Origin: Acidimicrobiales bacterium
GTDB lineage: Bacteria; Actinomycetota; Acidimicrobiia; Acidimicrobiales; Iamiaceae
DNA: 64,000 bases
NCBI GenBank assembly: GCA_035630295.1
Contig: DASQKY010000032.1
Coordinates: 1-64,000 of the forward strand
Direction of reading: 5' to 3'
A program made the translations under genes and the position numbers. Shown one piece after another: positions 33,161 through 42,130 of this stretch. Below the pieces are notes generated by a model. It ran no database searches and was not told the origin of the DNA. It was given only the letters and a program-made list of their open reading frames with translations. Every line of letters starts with the position of its first letter. The first letter of the stretch is position 1.

Positions 33161-33652
33161 GTGCGTGACTGGCTGGTGGGCGGCGGGCTGGTCACGGGGC
33201 CCGAGGGCGTGCTGCTGGTGCAGAACCGGCGCCGGGACGGCCGCCTCGACTGGTCGCCCCCCGGCGGGGTCATCGACCCGGGGGAGACCCTGATCGGGGG
33301 CCTGACCCGGGAGGTCGAGGAGGAGACGGGCCTGCGGGTCACGGGCTGGGCCGGCCCCACCTACGAGATCGTGGCCGAGGCCCCCGACATGGGGTGGCGG
33401 CTCCGGGTCGAGGCCCACCGCAGCACCGGGCACGAGGGCGACGTGGCCGTCGAGGACCCCGACGGCATCGTGGTGGCCGCCGCCTTCGTGGGCCCGGCCG
33501 AGTGCCGGGCCCGCCTGGCCGGCGCCCCCCGCTGGGTGGGCGAGCCGGTGTGCGACTGGCTGGCCGCCCCCTGGGACGGCACCCGGTCCTACGCCTACCG
33601 GGTCGAGGGGACCCTGGCCGCCGGGACCGTCGCCGTCCACCGCCTGCCCTGA
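33161..33652 (+). CDS. Nudix hydrolase, MutT-like
   Basis: 163 residues. Nudix box GGVIDPGETLIGGLTREVEE followed by ETGL at about residues 39-62. N-terminal RDWLVGGGLVTGPEGVLLVQ is typical. The last 40 residues (VCDWLAAPWDGTRSYAYRVE) are unusual and may set substrate choice. The GTG at 33161 has GAGGAG upstream. Lies between the esterase and polymerase IV genes. Confidence 0.88.
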   Translation: MRDWLVGGGLVTGPEGVLLVQNRRRDGRLDWSPPGGVIDPGETLIGGLTREVEEETGLRVTGWAGPTYEIVAEAPDMGWRLRVEAHRSTGHEGDVAVEDPDGIVVAAAFVGPAECRARLAGAPRWVGEPVCDWLAAPWDGTRSYAYRVEGTLAAGTVAVHRLP

Positions 33653-33672
33653 GCCGGCCGCCGGGCCAGGGG

Positions 33673-33678
33673 TACGGT
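33673..33678 (+). promoter_or_regulatory. -10 box TACGGT, leaderless arrangement
   Basis: TACGGT ends 6 bases before the TTG at 33685, supporting that uncommon start codon for dinB. Confidence 0.45.
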
Positions 33679-33684
33679 TTGCCC

Positions 33685-35010
33685 TTGGACCGCAGCGACG
33701 AGCGCACGATCCTCCACGTCGACATGGACGCCTTCTTCGTGTCGGTGGAGCTGCTCCGCCGCCCGGAGCTGCGCGGCCGGCCGGTGGTGGTGGGGGGCGG
33801 AGGCCCTCGGGGCGTGGTGGCGGCGGCCTCGTACGAGGCCCGGTCCTTCGGCGTGTTCTCGGCCATGCCGTCCGGCCGGGCCCGCCGCCTGTGCCCCGAG
33901 GCCGTGTTCCTGCCCGGCGACCACGCCCACTACTCGTCGGTCAGCCGCCGGGTCATGGACCTGTTCCGGTCGCTCACCCCCCTGGTCGAGCCGCTGTCGC
34001 TGGACGAGGCCTTCCTGGACGTCACCGGCGCCCGCCGCCTCCACGGTGACGGCCCCACCATCGCCGCCACCCTGCGCCGGCGGGTGCACGAGGAGGAGGG
34101 CCTGACCTGCACGGTGGGCGGGGCGTCGGTGAAGTTCCTGGCCAAGCTGGCCACCACCCAGGCCAAGCCCCGACCGTCGCGGGCCGGGCCGGTGGTCGGC
34201 TCCGGGGTCCACGTGGTGCCGCCCGGGGACGAGCTCCGCTTCCTCCACCCCCTGCCGGTCGAGGCCCTGTGGGGCGTGGGGCCGGCCACCCGGGGCCGCC
34301 TCGACCGCTACGGCATCCGCACCGTGGGCGACCTGGCCGAGCTGCCGGTGGCCACGCTGGAGGCCGCGGTGGGGCGGGCCCACGGCCGGCACCTGTGGGA
34401 GCTGGCCCACGGCATCGACCCCCGCGCCGTCGAGCCCGACCAGGCCCTCAAGTCGATCAGCCACGAGGAGACCTACCCCACCGACCACCACGACCCCGAG
34501 GTGCTGCGCCGGGAGGCGGTGCGCATGGCCGACGCGGTGGCGGCCCGCCTCCGGAGCCGGGGGACGACGGCCCGCACCGTCACCATCAAGGTGCGCTTCG
34601 GCGACTTCCGGACCATCACCCGCAGCATCACGCCCCCGGCGCCGGTGGCCACCGGGCCGGCCGTGGCCCGGGCGGCCAAGGCCCTGCTGGCCAAGGTGGA
34701 CGTGTCCGAGGGGGTGCGGCTCCTGGGGGTGGGGGTCAGCGGCCTGGGCGGCGGGCCGGGCACGGTGGCGGGGGAGCAGCTCAGCCTCCTCGACCCGCCG
34801 GCCCCCGAGGGCGACGGGGCGAGGCCCGGGGACCCCCCGCCGGCCTCGGACGAGGACTGGACGGCGGCGTCGTCGGCCATCGACGACCTGCGGGCCCGCT
34901 TCGGGGCCGACGCCGTGGTGCCGGCCGCCCTGGCCGGCCCGGCCGGCATCCGGGTCCGGCGCCGGGGCGACCAGCAGTGGGGGCCCGACCAGCCGGTCCC
35001 GGAGGGGTGA
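33685..35010 (+). CDS. dinB: DNA polymerase IV (Y family)
   Basis: 441 residues. Palm motifs ILHVDMDAFFVSVE and LSLDEAFLDVTG hold the catalytic acids. A little-finger domain follows, and a clamp-binding EQLSLLDP appears near residue 370, with a further 70-residue tail. It performs translesion synthesis. A TTG start is preferred because homology begins a few residues later and a -10 box sits 6 bases upstream. The frame continues upstream into the Nudix gene without homology. No LexA box was seen nearby. Confidence 0.92.
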   Translation: MDRSDERTILHVDMDAFFVSVELLRRPELRGRPVVVGGGGPRGVVAAASYEARSFGVFSAMPSGRARRLCPEAVFLPGDHAHYSSVSRRVMDLFRSLTPLVEPLSLDEAFLDVTGARRLHGDGPTIAATLRRRVHEEEGLTCTVGGASVKFLAKLATTQAKPRPSRAGPVVGSGVHVVPPGDELRFLHPLPVEALWGVGPATRGRLDRYGIRTVGDLAELPVATLEAAVGRAHGRHLWELAHGIDPRAVEPDQALKSISHEETYPTDHHDPEVLRREAVRMADAVAARLRSRGTTARTVTIKVRFGDFRTITRSITPPAPVATGPAVARAAKALLAKVDVSEGVRLLGVGVSGLGGGPGTVAGEQLSLLDPPAPEGDGARPGDPPPASDEDWTAASSAIDDLRARFGADAVVPAALAGPAGIRVRRRGDQQWGPDQPVPEG

Positions 35011-35118
35011 CGGGGGCCCTCCTGCGCGTTGTCGGCCGCCGGTCCCTGTGCGAGACTCGTCCCCAGCCGGCCGGGGATCCTGCCCGTCCCCCTCCCCGGT
35101 GAAGGTGAAGGGATCGAC

Positions 35119-35502
35119 ATGCCGCTCTCGGAAGACGAACAGCGGATCCTGCAGCAGATCGAGCAGCAGTTCCACGAGCAGGACCCCGGCCTGGCCGGGG
35201 AGATGGGCCGCCACAGCGTCTACGCCCACCACCTGCGCCTAATGAAGTGGGCCGGCGCCGTGTTCGCCGTCAGCCTCGTCGTGCTCCTGGCCGCCCTGGC
35301 CTTCGAGCACAACTTCCTGGTCGCCTTCCTGGGCTTCGTCGGCATGCTGGGCGCCGCCCTGTGGTTCTACCGCAGCCTGGAGAAGCTGGGCCGGGCCGGC
35401 GTGCAGCAGATGACCGCCTCCCTGCGGGCCCGGGGCTTCGGCGACGGCATGAAGGGCGCCACCGAGCGGGTGCGCGAGCGCCTCCGGCGCGACGAGGAGT
35501 AG
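35119..35502 (+). CDS. DUF3040 membrane protein
   Basis: 127 residues. The DUF3040 opening PLSEDEQRILQQIEQQFHEQ is followed by two hydrophobic helices (about 44-62 and 66-84) and a charged C-tail. These proteins are common in actinobacteria, often between dinB-like genes and the dcw region as here, but no function is established to my knowledge. The ATG at 35119 follows GAAGGTGAAGGG. Confidence 0.85.
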   Translation: MPLSEDEQRILQQIEQQFHEQDPGLAGEMGRHSVYAHHLRLMKWAGAVFAVSLVVLLAALAFEHNFLVAFLGFVGMLGAALWFYRSLEKLGRAGVQQMTASLRARGFGDGMKGATERVRERLRRDEE

Positions 35503-35506
35503 CGGC

Positions 35507-37858
35507 TCACCGGGCCCGCATGGCGGGCCGGGGGTCGACCAGCGCTCGCAGGCGCGCCCGCCAGCCCTGACGTCGGCGGGCCTCGTCGCCGACCTGGCGG
35601 GCCAGGCCCTGGGCCTCGGTCACCAGGGCCGGGTCGCCGGCGGCGCCGGCCGGGGACCAGGTGGCCCGGGTGACCAGGTCGGCCAGGCGGGCCAGGTCGG
35701 GGGCGGCCGGGCCGACCACCGCCGCCGTCCGCCGCGCGTACTCGGTGTCGGTCTCGGCCGGCGCCCGCGGCCCCACCATGGGGGCGGTGGCGTCGACGGC
35801 GTCGACGGCGTCGGCCCACGCGGCCCGGACCCGGGCCGGCACGCCGGGGGCCCGTCGCCGGCGCCGGCGACGGGCGGCCCGCAGCGCGGCCAGGACCAGC
35901 ACGTCGAGCACGACCACCCCGGCCACCACCGCCACCGTGCTGGCCGTCACCGCCGCCGGGCCGGCGTCGAGGACTTCGGTCACCACCGCGGCCGGGCCGG
36001 AGCCGTCGTCCCCGTCGGGGGGCTCCGGAGGCCCCGGGGGCGGGACGGCGTCGGCCTCCAGGCGGGGGCGGGCGGTGGAGGGGACGGTCCCCAGCCGGGG
36101 GTCGGTCGAGCCCGCCCCGGGGCCGCCGGTGGCCCCGGGGGCGGTGGTCGTCGTGGTCGACGGGCCGTCCCCCTCGTCCTGGGCCGGGCGGACGCCGGTG
36201 TAGGCGTCGGTCCCGGGCTGGCCCCGACCCGGCGTGGGCTCGAAGGGCACCCAGCCGGCGCCCGGGATGAAGACCTCGGGCCAGGCGTGGGCGTTGCGGC
36301 CCCGCACCGTGAACGTGGTGCCGGCCTGGTCGGCCTGGCCGGGGGTGAAGCCCACCGCCACCCGGGCCGGCAGGCCCAGGCTGCGGGCCATGGCCGCGAA
36401 GGTGCCGGCGAACTGCTCGCAGTAGCCCCGCCCGGCGGCCAGGAAGGCCTCGATGGCGGTGCCGTCGTGGCCGCCGCCCACCCCGGCCAGGTCGTAGGTG
36501 AACTCGGAGCGGAACCAGTCCTGCAGGGCCCGGGCCAGGGCGTAGGGGGTGGGGGGGACGCCGGCGGTGACCCGGCGGGCCGTGGCCGCCACCTCGGGGG
36601 CCAGGCCCGGGGGGAGCTGCGTGGCCTCGGCCAGCTCGTCGGGCAGGGGATCGGGCAGCGGGGCCCGCAGGTCGGCCGGCGTGAAGCGGGGGACCCGGGA
36701 GCGGACCGTGTAGCGGGCCCGGTCGCTGTCGGGCAGGTCGCCCTGCACGATCAGCGTGGCCAGCGACCCGTTCCAGCGCAGGTCGATGCTGGAGGACTCC
36801 ATGTCCACCGGGGTCAGCGCAGCCGGGGCCCAGATCGTCCCCAGGTCGCGGATGGTGAAGGCCTGCACCAGGTCCTCGGTGGCGGCCTCGGGGGGGTGGG
36901 TGGGCAGGGTGCCGTCGGCCTTGGAGAAGTCCTCGCTCCGCAGCGACCAGACCTCGCCGTCGAAGCGGTCGAGCGAGGTCAGCCGCCAGTACGCCGGACG
37001 CTCGGCCCGGACCTGGAAGACGACGGTGTTGCTCTGCTCGACCAGGCGCGACCGGATGTCCACCAAGGGGCTGATGGTGGTGCGGGTGGAGGTCGGGTCG
37101 CCGTCGCGCCAGTCGACCAGGGCGTCGCTGCGGGCCCCGGGCAGGTGAGGCGCGGCCACGCCGGCCACCGACGCCGCCACCAGCGCCACCGCGGCGCCGG
37201 CCCGGGCCAGGGCCGCTCCTCCGACCGCGGCCCGGCCCGCCACCCAGGTGTCGTCGGTGACGGCCCGGGCCGTGCGCTGGGCCAGGGCGAAGCCGAGGGT
37301 GGTGGCGGCCAGGGCGGCGGCCGCCGGCACGCTCCCCGGCCCGCGGCCCAGGAGGGCGGTGAACACGAACAGGGCGCCGGCCGGCAGCACCGCCTCGGCC
37401 GTGGCCCGGAGGCGGAAGGCGGCCCAGTCCGAGAGGCTGACCGCCACCCAGATGGCCACGGTGGCGGCCAGCAGGAAGCCGCGGCTGGAGGGGGCCGGGG
37501 CCTTGACGTCGCCGAAGAGGTCCCAGGCCCGGCCCAGGTCGTCGCCCGCCCGGGCCAGGGTGGTCCCGGTGGGCAGGCCGGCCAGGGACACGTGGGGGTA
37601 GAGGACCACCGACACCTGGAGGACCAGGGCGGACAGGGCCAGGCCGGTGGTGGCCAGGGCCCCGAGGCCGCGCCGGCGGGTCGCGGCGCTGATGGCGTGG
37701 GCGGCCACGGCGGCCACGGCCAGGGGCAGCACGGCGCCGTCGTCGGAGAACAGCCGGGTGAAGCCGGCCACCGCCACCAGGGTCACCAGGGCCAGGAGGA
37801 CCTCGGCCGGGACCAGGGTCCGGCCCCGGGTCCGGGCCTGGCCGCCGGCCGGCCTCAC
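35507..37858 (-). CDS. transglutaminase-like membrane protein, TgpA type
   Basis: 783 residues. The N-terminal 250 residues carry about six membrane helices, then an extracytoplasmic domain includes the transglutaminase core: GGGHDGTAIEAFLAAGRGYC with the Cys, NAHAWPEVFI with the His, and GWVPFEPTPGRG with the acidic residue. A Pro/Thr-rich linker, one more helix and a cytosolic C-tail of about 120 residues follow. It is the third gene of a moxR-DUF58-transglutaminase operon, common in bacteria and of unsettled role (probably envelope remodelling). The GTG overlaps the stop of the DUF58 gene. Confidence 0.9.
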   Translation of the reverse strand: MRPAGGQARTRGRTLVPAEVLLALVTLVAVAGFTRLFSDDGAVLPLAVAAVAAHAISAATRRRGLGALATTGLALSALVLQVSVVLYPHVSLAGLPTGTTLARAGDDLGRAWDLFGDVKAPAPSSRGFLLAATVAIWVAVSLSDWAAFRLRATAEAVLPAGALFVFTALLGRGPGSVPAAAALAATTLGFALAQRTARAVTDDTWVAGRAAVGGAALARAGAAVALVAASVAGVAAPHLPGARSDALVDWRDGDPTSTRTTISPLVDIRSRLVEQSNTVVFQVRAERPAYWRLTSLDRFDGEVWSLRSEDFSKADGTLPTHPPEAATEDLVQAFTIRDLGTIWAPAALTPVDMESSSIDLRWNGSLATLIVQGDLPDSDRARYTVRSRVPRFTPADLRAPLPDPLPDELAEATQLPPGLAPEVAATARRVTAGVPPTPYALARALQDWFRSEFTYDLAGVGGGHDGTAIEAFLAAGRGYCEQFAGTFAAMARSLGLPARVAVGFTPGQADQAGTTFTVRGRNAHAWPEVFIPGAGWVPFEPTPGRGQPGTDAYTGVRPAQDEGDGPSTTTTTAPGATGGPGAGSTDPRLGTVPSTARPRLEADAVPPPGPPEPPDGDDGSGPAAVVTEVLDAGPAAVTASTVAVVAGVVVLDVLVLAALRAARRRRRRRAPGVPARVRAAWADAVDAVDATAPMVGPRAPAETDTEYARRTAAVVGPAAPDLARLADLVTRATWSPAGAAGDPALVTEAQGLARQVGDEARRRQGWRARLRALVDPRPAMRAR
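35513..35529. terminator. short hairpin at convergent gene ends
   Basis: GGCCCGC-atg-GCGGGCC, 7 bp with a 3-base loop, lying at the very end of the transglutaminase coding region just after the DUF3040 stop. Possible transcription barrier. No T-tract. Confidence 0.25.
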
Positions 37859-39075
37859 CGGGTCCCCGTCCCGGCCGGCCAGCGCCGCCGCCCGCCGGCC
37901 ACGGCCTCGCCCCAGGCCGAGGCGAACGACCGGTCGGGGGGCACGTCGATGACCGAGACCCCGGCCGTGCGGCGCCCCCCGGCGGGCGGGGCCCCGCCCG
38001 CCGCCGCCCCGGCGGGGAACCGGACGACGGTCAGGGCGCCGGGGCGGCCCCGGCCCCGGCCCCGGGCCCGCCCGGGCAGGGCCGGCACCGACGCGCCGGG
38101 CACGTCGCCGACCACGGCGGCCACCGAGTCCGAGCCGTCGCCCAGGTGGGCCAGCACGTCGGCCAGGTCCGAGGCCGGGCCGTGGGCCGTGACGGCCAGG
38201 GCCTCCAGCAGCCCGTCGAACGAGGCCTGGCCGGCCACCCAGCCGGTGTCGCGGCCGTCGGTGGTCAGCAGCCGCACCATGTCCCCCGCCTGCCAGTGGG
38301 CGGCGGCGATGCTGGCCGCGGCCGAGACCATGCGCTCGAAGCACTCGGCGCCGGACCGGTCCCGGTGGACGTCGAGGACCACGGTGAGGCGGCCCTGGTG
38401 GGGCTCGTCGTCCACCCGGACCACCAGGTCGTCGGTGCGGGCGCTCATGGGCCAGTGGACCCGGCGCAGGTCGTCGCCCACCACGTAGGCCCGGAGGGCG
38501 TGGAACTCGTCGCCGGAGCGCCCGGCGCCCGGCCGGCCCTCGTGCCCGGAGAGCGGCTCCGAGCCGGCGGGGCGGGGGAGCGGCGGGACGGGGTCGATGT
38601 GGGGCAGGACGACCAGGCGGACCCGGTCGGCGGCCAGCCGGGTCCGGCGGGCCAGGCCCAGGGGGTCGGTGACCTCGACGGCCAGGGGCCCGACCGACAC
38701 CTCGCCCCGCCGGCGGGTGGGCAGCCGATAAGCGGCCCGGGTGGCCGTCCCGGCCGGCAGGGGGGCCAGGCGCAGGCGGGCCCCGACGCGGTCGCCGATG
38801 GGGTCGTCGAGGGTGAGCACCGGGGTGGCCCGGGGCCCGTCGGCCGTCACCTCCAGCTCCACCCGGGCCGGCGTGCCCACGTGCACCCGCGGGGGCCGGA
38901 CCATGCGGCGGATGGTGATGCCGGGGTCGACCACCGCGGTCCGGACAGCGGCCGCGGCCACGGCCAGGGCTCCGGAGCCGGCCAGCACGTGCAGCTCCAC
39001 CAGGCCCAGGACCCGGCCGGCGGCGGCCAGGGCCGCCGCTCCCGCCAGGGTGGCCCAGCCCGCCCGGGTGATCAC
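37855..39075 (-). CDS. DUF58 (VWA-like) membrane protein
   Basis: 406 residues. Two N-terminal hydrophobic helices (about 5-45), then a beta-rich segment and the DUF58 signature (GRSGDEFHALRAYVVGDDLR followed by RRVHWPMSARTD) and a VWA-like fold with VVLDVHRDRS. MoxR ATPases are thought to act on VWA/DUF58 partners. Start GTG at 39075 overlaps the moxR stop and its own stop overlaps the next start, so all three genes are coupled. Confidence 0.9.
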   Translation of the reverse strand: MITRAGWATLAGAAALAAAGRVLGLVELHVLAGSGALAVAAAAVRTAVVDPGITIRRMVRPPRVHVGTPARVELEVTADGPRATPVLTLDDPIGDRVGARLRLAPLPAGTATRAAYRLPTRRRGEVSVGPLAVEVTDPLGLARRTRLAADRVRLVVLPHIDPVPPLPRPAGSEPLSGHEGRPGAGRSGDEFHALRAYVVGDDLRRVHWPMSARTDDLVVRVDDEPHQGRLTVVLDVHRDRSGAECFERMVSAAASIAAAHWQAGDMVRLLTTDGRDTGWVAGQASFDGLLEALAVTAHGPASDLADVLAHLGDGSDSVAAVVGDVPGASVPALPGRARGRGRGRPGALTVVRFPAGAAAGGAPPAGGRRTAGVSVIDVPPDRSFASAWGEAVAGGRRRWPAGTGTR

Positions 39076-40085
39076 CGCTCGCGCCGGGCCTGGGCCGAGG
39101 TCGGGACGGGCACCCGGTCCAGCAGGTCGTCGACCACGTGGGACCGGGAGGTGCCGGCCAGGGCCGCCTCGGGGGCCAGGATCAGCCGGTGGGCCACGGT
39201 GGGGACGGCCAGGGCCTTGATGTCGTCGGGGACCACGAAGTCGCGGCCCACCGCCGCGGCCCGGGCCTGGGCCACCCGCTGGAGGCTGAGGGTGGCCCGG
39301 GGCGACATGCCCAGGTCCAGGCGGGTGTGGGCCCGGCTGGCCGCGGCCAGCTCCACCAAGTAGTGCTGGAGGGCGGGGGCGATGTGGACCCGCCGGGTGG
39401 CGGCGGCCATGGCCACCACCTCGGCCGCGGTGACCACGGGCCGCAGGTGGGGCAGCACGTCGACGGCGCCGTCGCTGGCCAGCACGGCCACCTCGGCGTC
39501 GGCCGCCGGGTAGCCCATCGACACCCGGAGCAGGAAGCGGTCGAGCTGGCTGTCCGGCAGCGGGTAGGCCCCCTCGTGCTCGGCCGGGTTCTGGGTGGCC
39601 AGGACCAGGAACGGCGGCTCCAGGCCGTAGGTGGTGCCAGCCACGGTGACCTGGCTCTCGGCCATGGCCTCCAGCAGGGCCGACTGGGTCTTGGGTGAGG
39701 CCCGATTGATCTCGTCGGCCAGGACGATGTTGGCGAACACCGGCCCGGGCCGGAAGTCGAAGCTGGCCGTCCGTCGGTCGTACACGGTGACGCCCACCAC
39801 GTCGGAGGGGAGGAGGTCCGGGGTGAACTGGATGCGCCCGAAGGTCCCGTCGACCGACGCGGCCAGGGCCTTGGCCATGCTGGTCTTGCCCACCCCCGGG
39901 ACGTCCTCGACCAGCACGTGGCCGCCGGCCAGGAGGGCCAGCAGCACCAGCTCGATGGCGTCGGACTTGCCGTGGATCACGGTGGCGACGTTGGCGACCA
40001 CGGCCCGGTAGCGATCGGCCACCTCGACGGTGGTGAGCGCTCCGTCAGGGTGACGGGGGGTGTCGATCGGCGTCGGGTCGGCCAC
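39072..40085 (-). CDS. MoxR-family AAA+ ATPase
   Basis: 337 residues. Walker A GVGKTSMAKALAASVDG (within VEDVPGVGKTSMAKALA), Walker B VLADEINRASPKTQSALLEA, sensor-1 FLVLATQNPAEHEGAYPLPD. MoxR proteins are chaperone-like ATPases. First gene of the three-gene operon. The GTG at 40085 has GAGGAGGGCAC before it, and TACCCT (40112-40117, minus strand) is a candidate -10, so this message has a leader. Confidence 0.93.
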   Translation of the reverse strand: MADPTPIDTPRHPDGALTTVEVADRYRAVVANVATVIHGKSDAIELVLLALLAGGHVLVEDVPGVGKTSMAKALAASVDGTFGRIQFTPDLLPSDVVGVTVYDRRTASFDFRPGPVFANIVLADEINRASPKTQSALLEAMAESQVTVAGTTYGLEPPFLVLATQNPAEHEGAYPLPDSQLDRFLLRVSMGYPAADAEVAVLASDGAVDVLPHLRPVVTAAEVVAMAAATRRVHIAPALQHYLVELAAASRAHTRLDLGMSPRATLSLQRVAQARAAAVGRDFVVPDDIKALAVPTVAHRLILAPEAALAGTSRSHVVDDLLDRVPVPTSAQARRER

Positions 40086-40160
40086 GTGCCCTCCTCGTAG
40101 GGGTCGGCGTCAGGGTAGAGGCTGGGGCGGCCGCCGCCGGGAGCGGGGAGGGCCCGCGCC

Positions 40161-40166
40161 TACCGT
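40161..40166 (+). promoter_or_regulatory. -10 box TACCGT, leaderless arrangement
   Basis: TACCGT ends 7 bases before the GTG at 40174. No ribosome site. Confidence 0.45.
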
Positions 40167-40173
40167 GGGCCCG

Positions 40174-41064
40174 GTGACCGAGCCGAGCGTCCTGGCTGTC
40201 GACGTGGGGGGGACCAAGCTGGCCGCCGGCCTGGTCGACCGGCGGGGCCGCCTCACCCGCCGGGCCGCGGTGGCCACCCCGCCCGGCACCGACGGCGAGG
40301 CCCTCTTCGCCACCCTCACCGCCCTGGTGGAGGAGGTGGCGGCCGGCGCCGGCCCCCTGGCCGCGGTGGGGGTCGGGTGCGGCGGGCCCATGGTCGGGGC
40401 ACCGTCGGCCACCGGCACCGTCTCCCCCCTGAACATCCCGGCCTGGCGGGGCTTCCCCCTGGCCGCCCGGCTGGCCGAGCGGACCGGCCTGCCCACCGCG
40501 GTCGACAACGACGCCAAGGCCCTGGCCCTGGGCGAGGGGTGGGTGGGGGCGGCCGCCGGCTCCGGCCACCACCTGGCCATGGTGGTCTCGACCGGCGTGG
40601 GGGGCGGCATCGTCCTCGACGGCCGGCTCCTCGACGGCGCCGACGGCAACGCCGGCCACATCGGGCACGTCATCGTCGAGCCCGAGGGCCGGACCTGCGC
40701 CTGCGGGGCCCGGGGCTGCCTGGAGGCCGAGGCCTCGGGCACCGCCATCCGGGCCGCCACCGGCCGCCCCCCGGCCGAGGCGCCCCCCGAGGTGCGGGCC
40801 CGCACCGGGCTCCTGGTGGGCCGAGCCGTGGCCTCGGTGGCCAACCTCCTCGACCTGCGCCTGGCCTGCGTGGCCGGCTCGGTCGCCCTGGGCTACGGCG
40901 AGGTGTTCCTGGCCGCGGCCCGGGCCGAGGTGGCCCGCTCGGCCCGCCTGGCCTTCAGCCGGGGCACCGAGGTCCGCTTCGGCGCCCTGGGCGACGCCGG
41001 CCCCCTGGTGGGCGCGGGCGCGGTGGGCTGGCGCGGGGTCGAGGGCGCGCCGCCCCCGCCCTAG
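40174..41064 (+). CDS. ROK-family sugar kinase
   Basis: 296 residues. AVDVGGTKLAAGLVDRRG (phosphate loop), VDNDAKALALGEGW, STGVGGGIVLDGRL, NAGHIGHVIVEPEG and the zinc motif CACGARGCLEAEASG. Shorter than the glucokinase at 19652 because the C-terminal lobe is reduced. Substrate could be glucose, N-acetylmannosamine or another hexose, and cannot be determined. Followed at once by the small gene at 41074. Confidence 0.87.
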   Translation: MTEPSVLAVDVGGTKLAAGLVDRRGRLTRRAAVATPPGTDGEALFATLTALVEEVAAGAGPLAAVGVGCGGPMVGAPSATGTVSPLNIPAWRGFPLAARLAERTGLPTAVDNDAKALALGEGWVGAAAGSGHHLAMVVSTGVGGGIVLDGRLLDGADGNAGHIGHVIVEPEGRTCACGARGCLEAEASGTAIRAATGRPPAEAPPEVRARTGLLVGRAVASVANLLDLRLACVAGSVALGYGEVFLAAARAEVARSARLAFSRGTEVRFGALGDAGPLVGAGAVGWRGVEGAPPPP

Positions 41065-41067
41065 GCT
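41062..41067 (+). promoter_or_regulatory. -10 box TAGGCT, leaderless arrangement
   Basis: TAGGCT overlaps the stop codon of the ROK gene (its TAG is the stop) and ends 6 bases before the GTG at 41074. Confidence 0.4.
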
Positions 41068-41073
41068 GGCCCC

Positions 41074-41325
41074 GTGCCCCCGCCCCCGGAGCCCACCCGC
41101 CGGGTGGTGGGCGCCGTGGCCCGCCGTCCCTGGCTGTGGGCGGCGGCGGCCGGCGCCGTGGCCCGCCACGCCCCCCGACGCTGGTGGCGGGGCCCCCGGG
41201 CGGCGGCGCCGTGGCTGCGGTTCCGACTGGAGACGGCCTACGGGGCCGAGCGGGCCCGCCCCGCGGCCGGCGACCTGGTCACGTGGCTGCGGTGGTGCCG
41301 GGCCTGGCCCCGAGCCCGGCGCTGA
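41074..41325 (+). CDS. small basic hypothetical protein, 83 aa
   Basis: Sequence runs RRPWLWAAAAGAVARHAPRR, WWRGPRAAAPWLRFRLETAY, then GDLVTWLRWCRAWPRARR. It is basic and Trp-rich. I recall comparable short proteins in related actinobacteria (W-W-R ... T-A-Y-G ... D-L-V-x-x-L-x-W-x-R), with no known role. Its 3' end overlaps the convergent ECF S-component gene by 47 bases. Confidence 0.6.
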   Translation: MPPPPEPTRRVVGAVARRPWLWAAAAGAVARHAPRRWWRGPRAAAPWLRFRLETAYGAERARPAAGDLVTWLRWCRAWPRARR

Positions 41326-42130
41326 CCGGGTCGTCGCCGGCCCGGGGGTCGTCGAGCACGGTCACCGGGTCGAGGCGGTGGGCGAAGCGCCGCAGCGACC
41401 GCAGCACCGGCCGGCCCAGCACGGCCACGGCCACCACGTTGGCGGTGGCGCCGGCCGCGTCCCAGGCCAGCGACGTGGCCACGTAGAACGACCAGTAGTG
41501 TTCGAGGGTGTCGCCCAGGCCCAGGCCGGGACGCCACTGGAGGGGCCCGTCGCCCGGGGTCAGGGGCCACGACCACAGGTTGATGATCGCCCCGTAGGCG
41601 AAGCCGGCCAGCCACGACACCGCGGCCAGCACCGCCACCTCCACCGCCGGGGGCAGGCGGCGGGTGAGGCGGCCCACGGCCCCGGTGCCCGCCGCCAGCC
41701 AGGCCAGCACCAGCATCTGGAACGGCAGCCACGGGCCGATCCCCCCGGTGATCACCGCGCTCAGGGCCATGGAGAAGAGGCCCAGGAGGAAGCCGAACCG
41801 GGGCCCGAAGGCGGCCGCGGCCAGCAGGACCAGGAAGAAGATGCCGCTCCCGCCCCCGGGCAGGTCGAGCAGGCGCAGCAGGCCGCCCATGGCCGAGAGC
41901 ACCCCCAGCAGGGCCACATCGGCCCCGGCCATGGTCCCGGCCCGGAGCTCGACCATGACCGCGGTGACGGCCAGGGCTCCCACCACGCCGGCCAGCAGCG
42001 GGGCGTCGGAGGCGTGGGCGGTGGCCAGCGGGGCGTCGGCCGGCAGCCAGAACGGGTAGAGGAAGGCGCCCAGCCCGACCACGCTGGCCGCGCCGTACGA
42101 GGCCCGGACGGCCAGCAGCGGGCGGGTCAC
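41279..42130 (-). CDS. ECF transporter S component (cobalamin-type candidate)
   Basis: 283 residues with about seven to eight membrane helices. The stretch LRLLDLPGGGSGIFFLVLLA, AAFGPRFGFLLGLFSMALSA and VITGGIGPWLPFQMLVLAWL is typical of one group of ECF S components, in which GPWxPxQM lies at the start of a helix. The S component binds the vitamin; here cobalamin is proposed from the divergent B12 riboswitch locus, not proved. GTG overlaps the stop of the ATPase gene (4 bp). Last gene of the T-A-S operon. Confidence 0.8.
   Translation of the reverse strand: MTRPLLAVRASYGAASVVGLGAFLYPFWLPADAPLATAHASDAPLLAGVVGALAVTAVMVELRAGTMAGADVALLGVLSAMGGLLRLLDLPGGGSGIFFLVLLAAAAFGPRFGFLLGLFSMALSAVITGGIGPWLPFQMLVLAWLAAGTGAVGRLTRRLPPAVEVAVLAAVSWLAGFAYGAIINLWSWPLTPGDGPLQWRPGLGLGDTLEHYWSFYVATSLAWDAAGATANVVAVAVLGRPVLRSLRRFAHRLDPVTVLDDPRAGDDPVSAGLGARPGTTAAT

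Noticed and set aside
36287-38488. 733-codon plus-strand frame opposite the transglutaminase and DUF58 genes
   Set aside because: Shadow frame. The minus-strand genes have clear domains, catalytic residues and 4-bp couplings.
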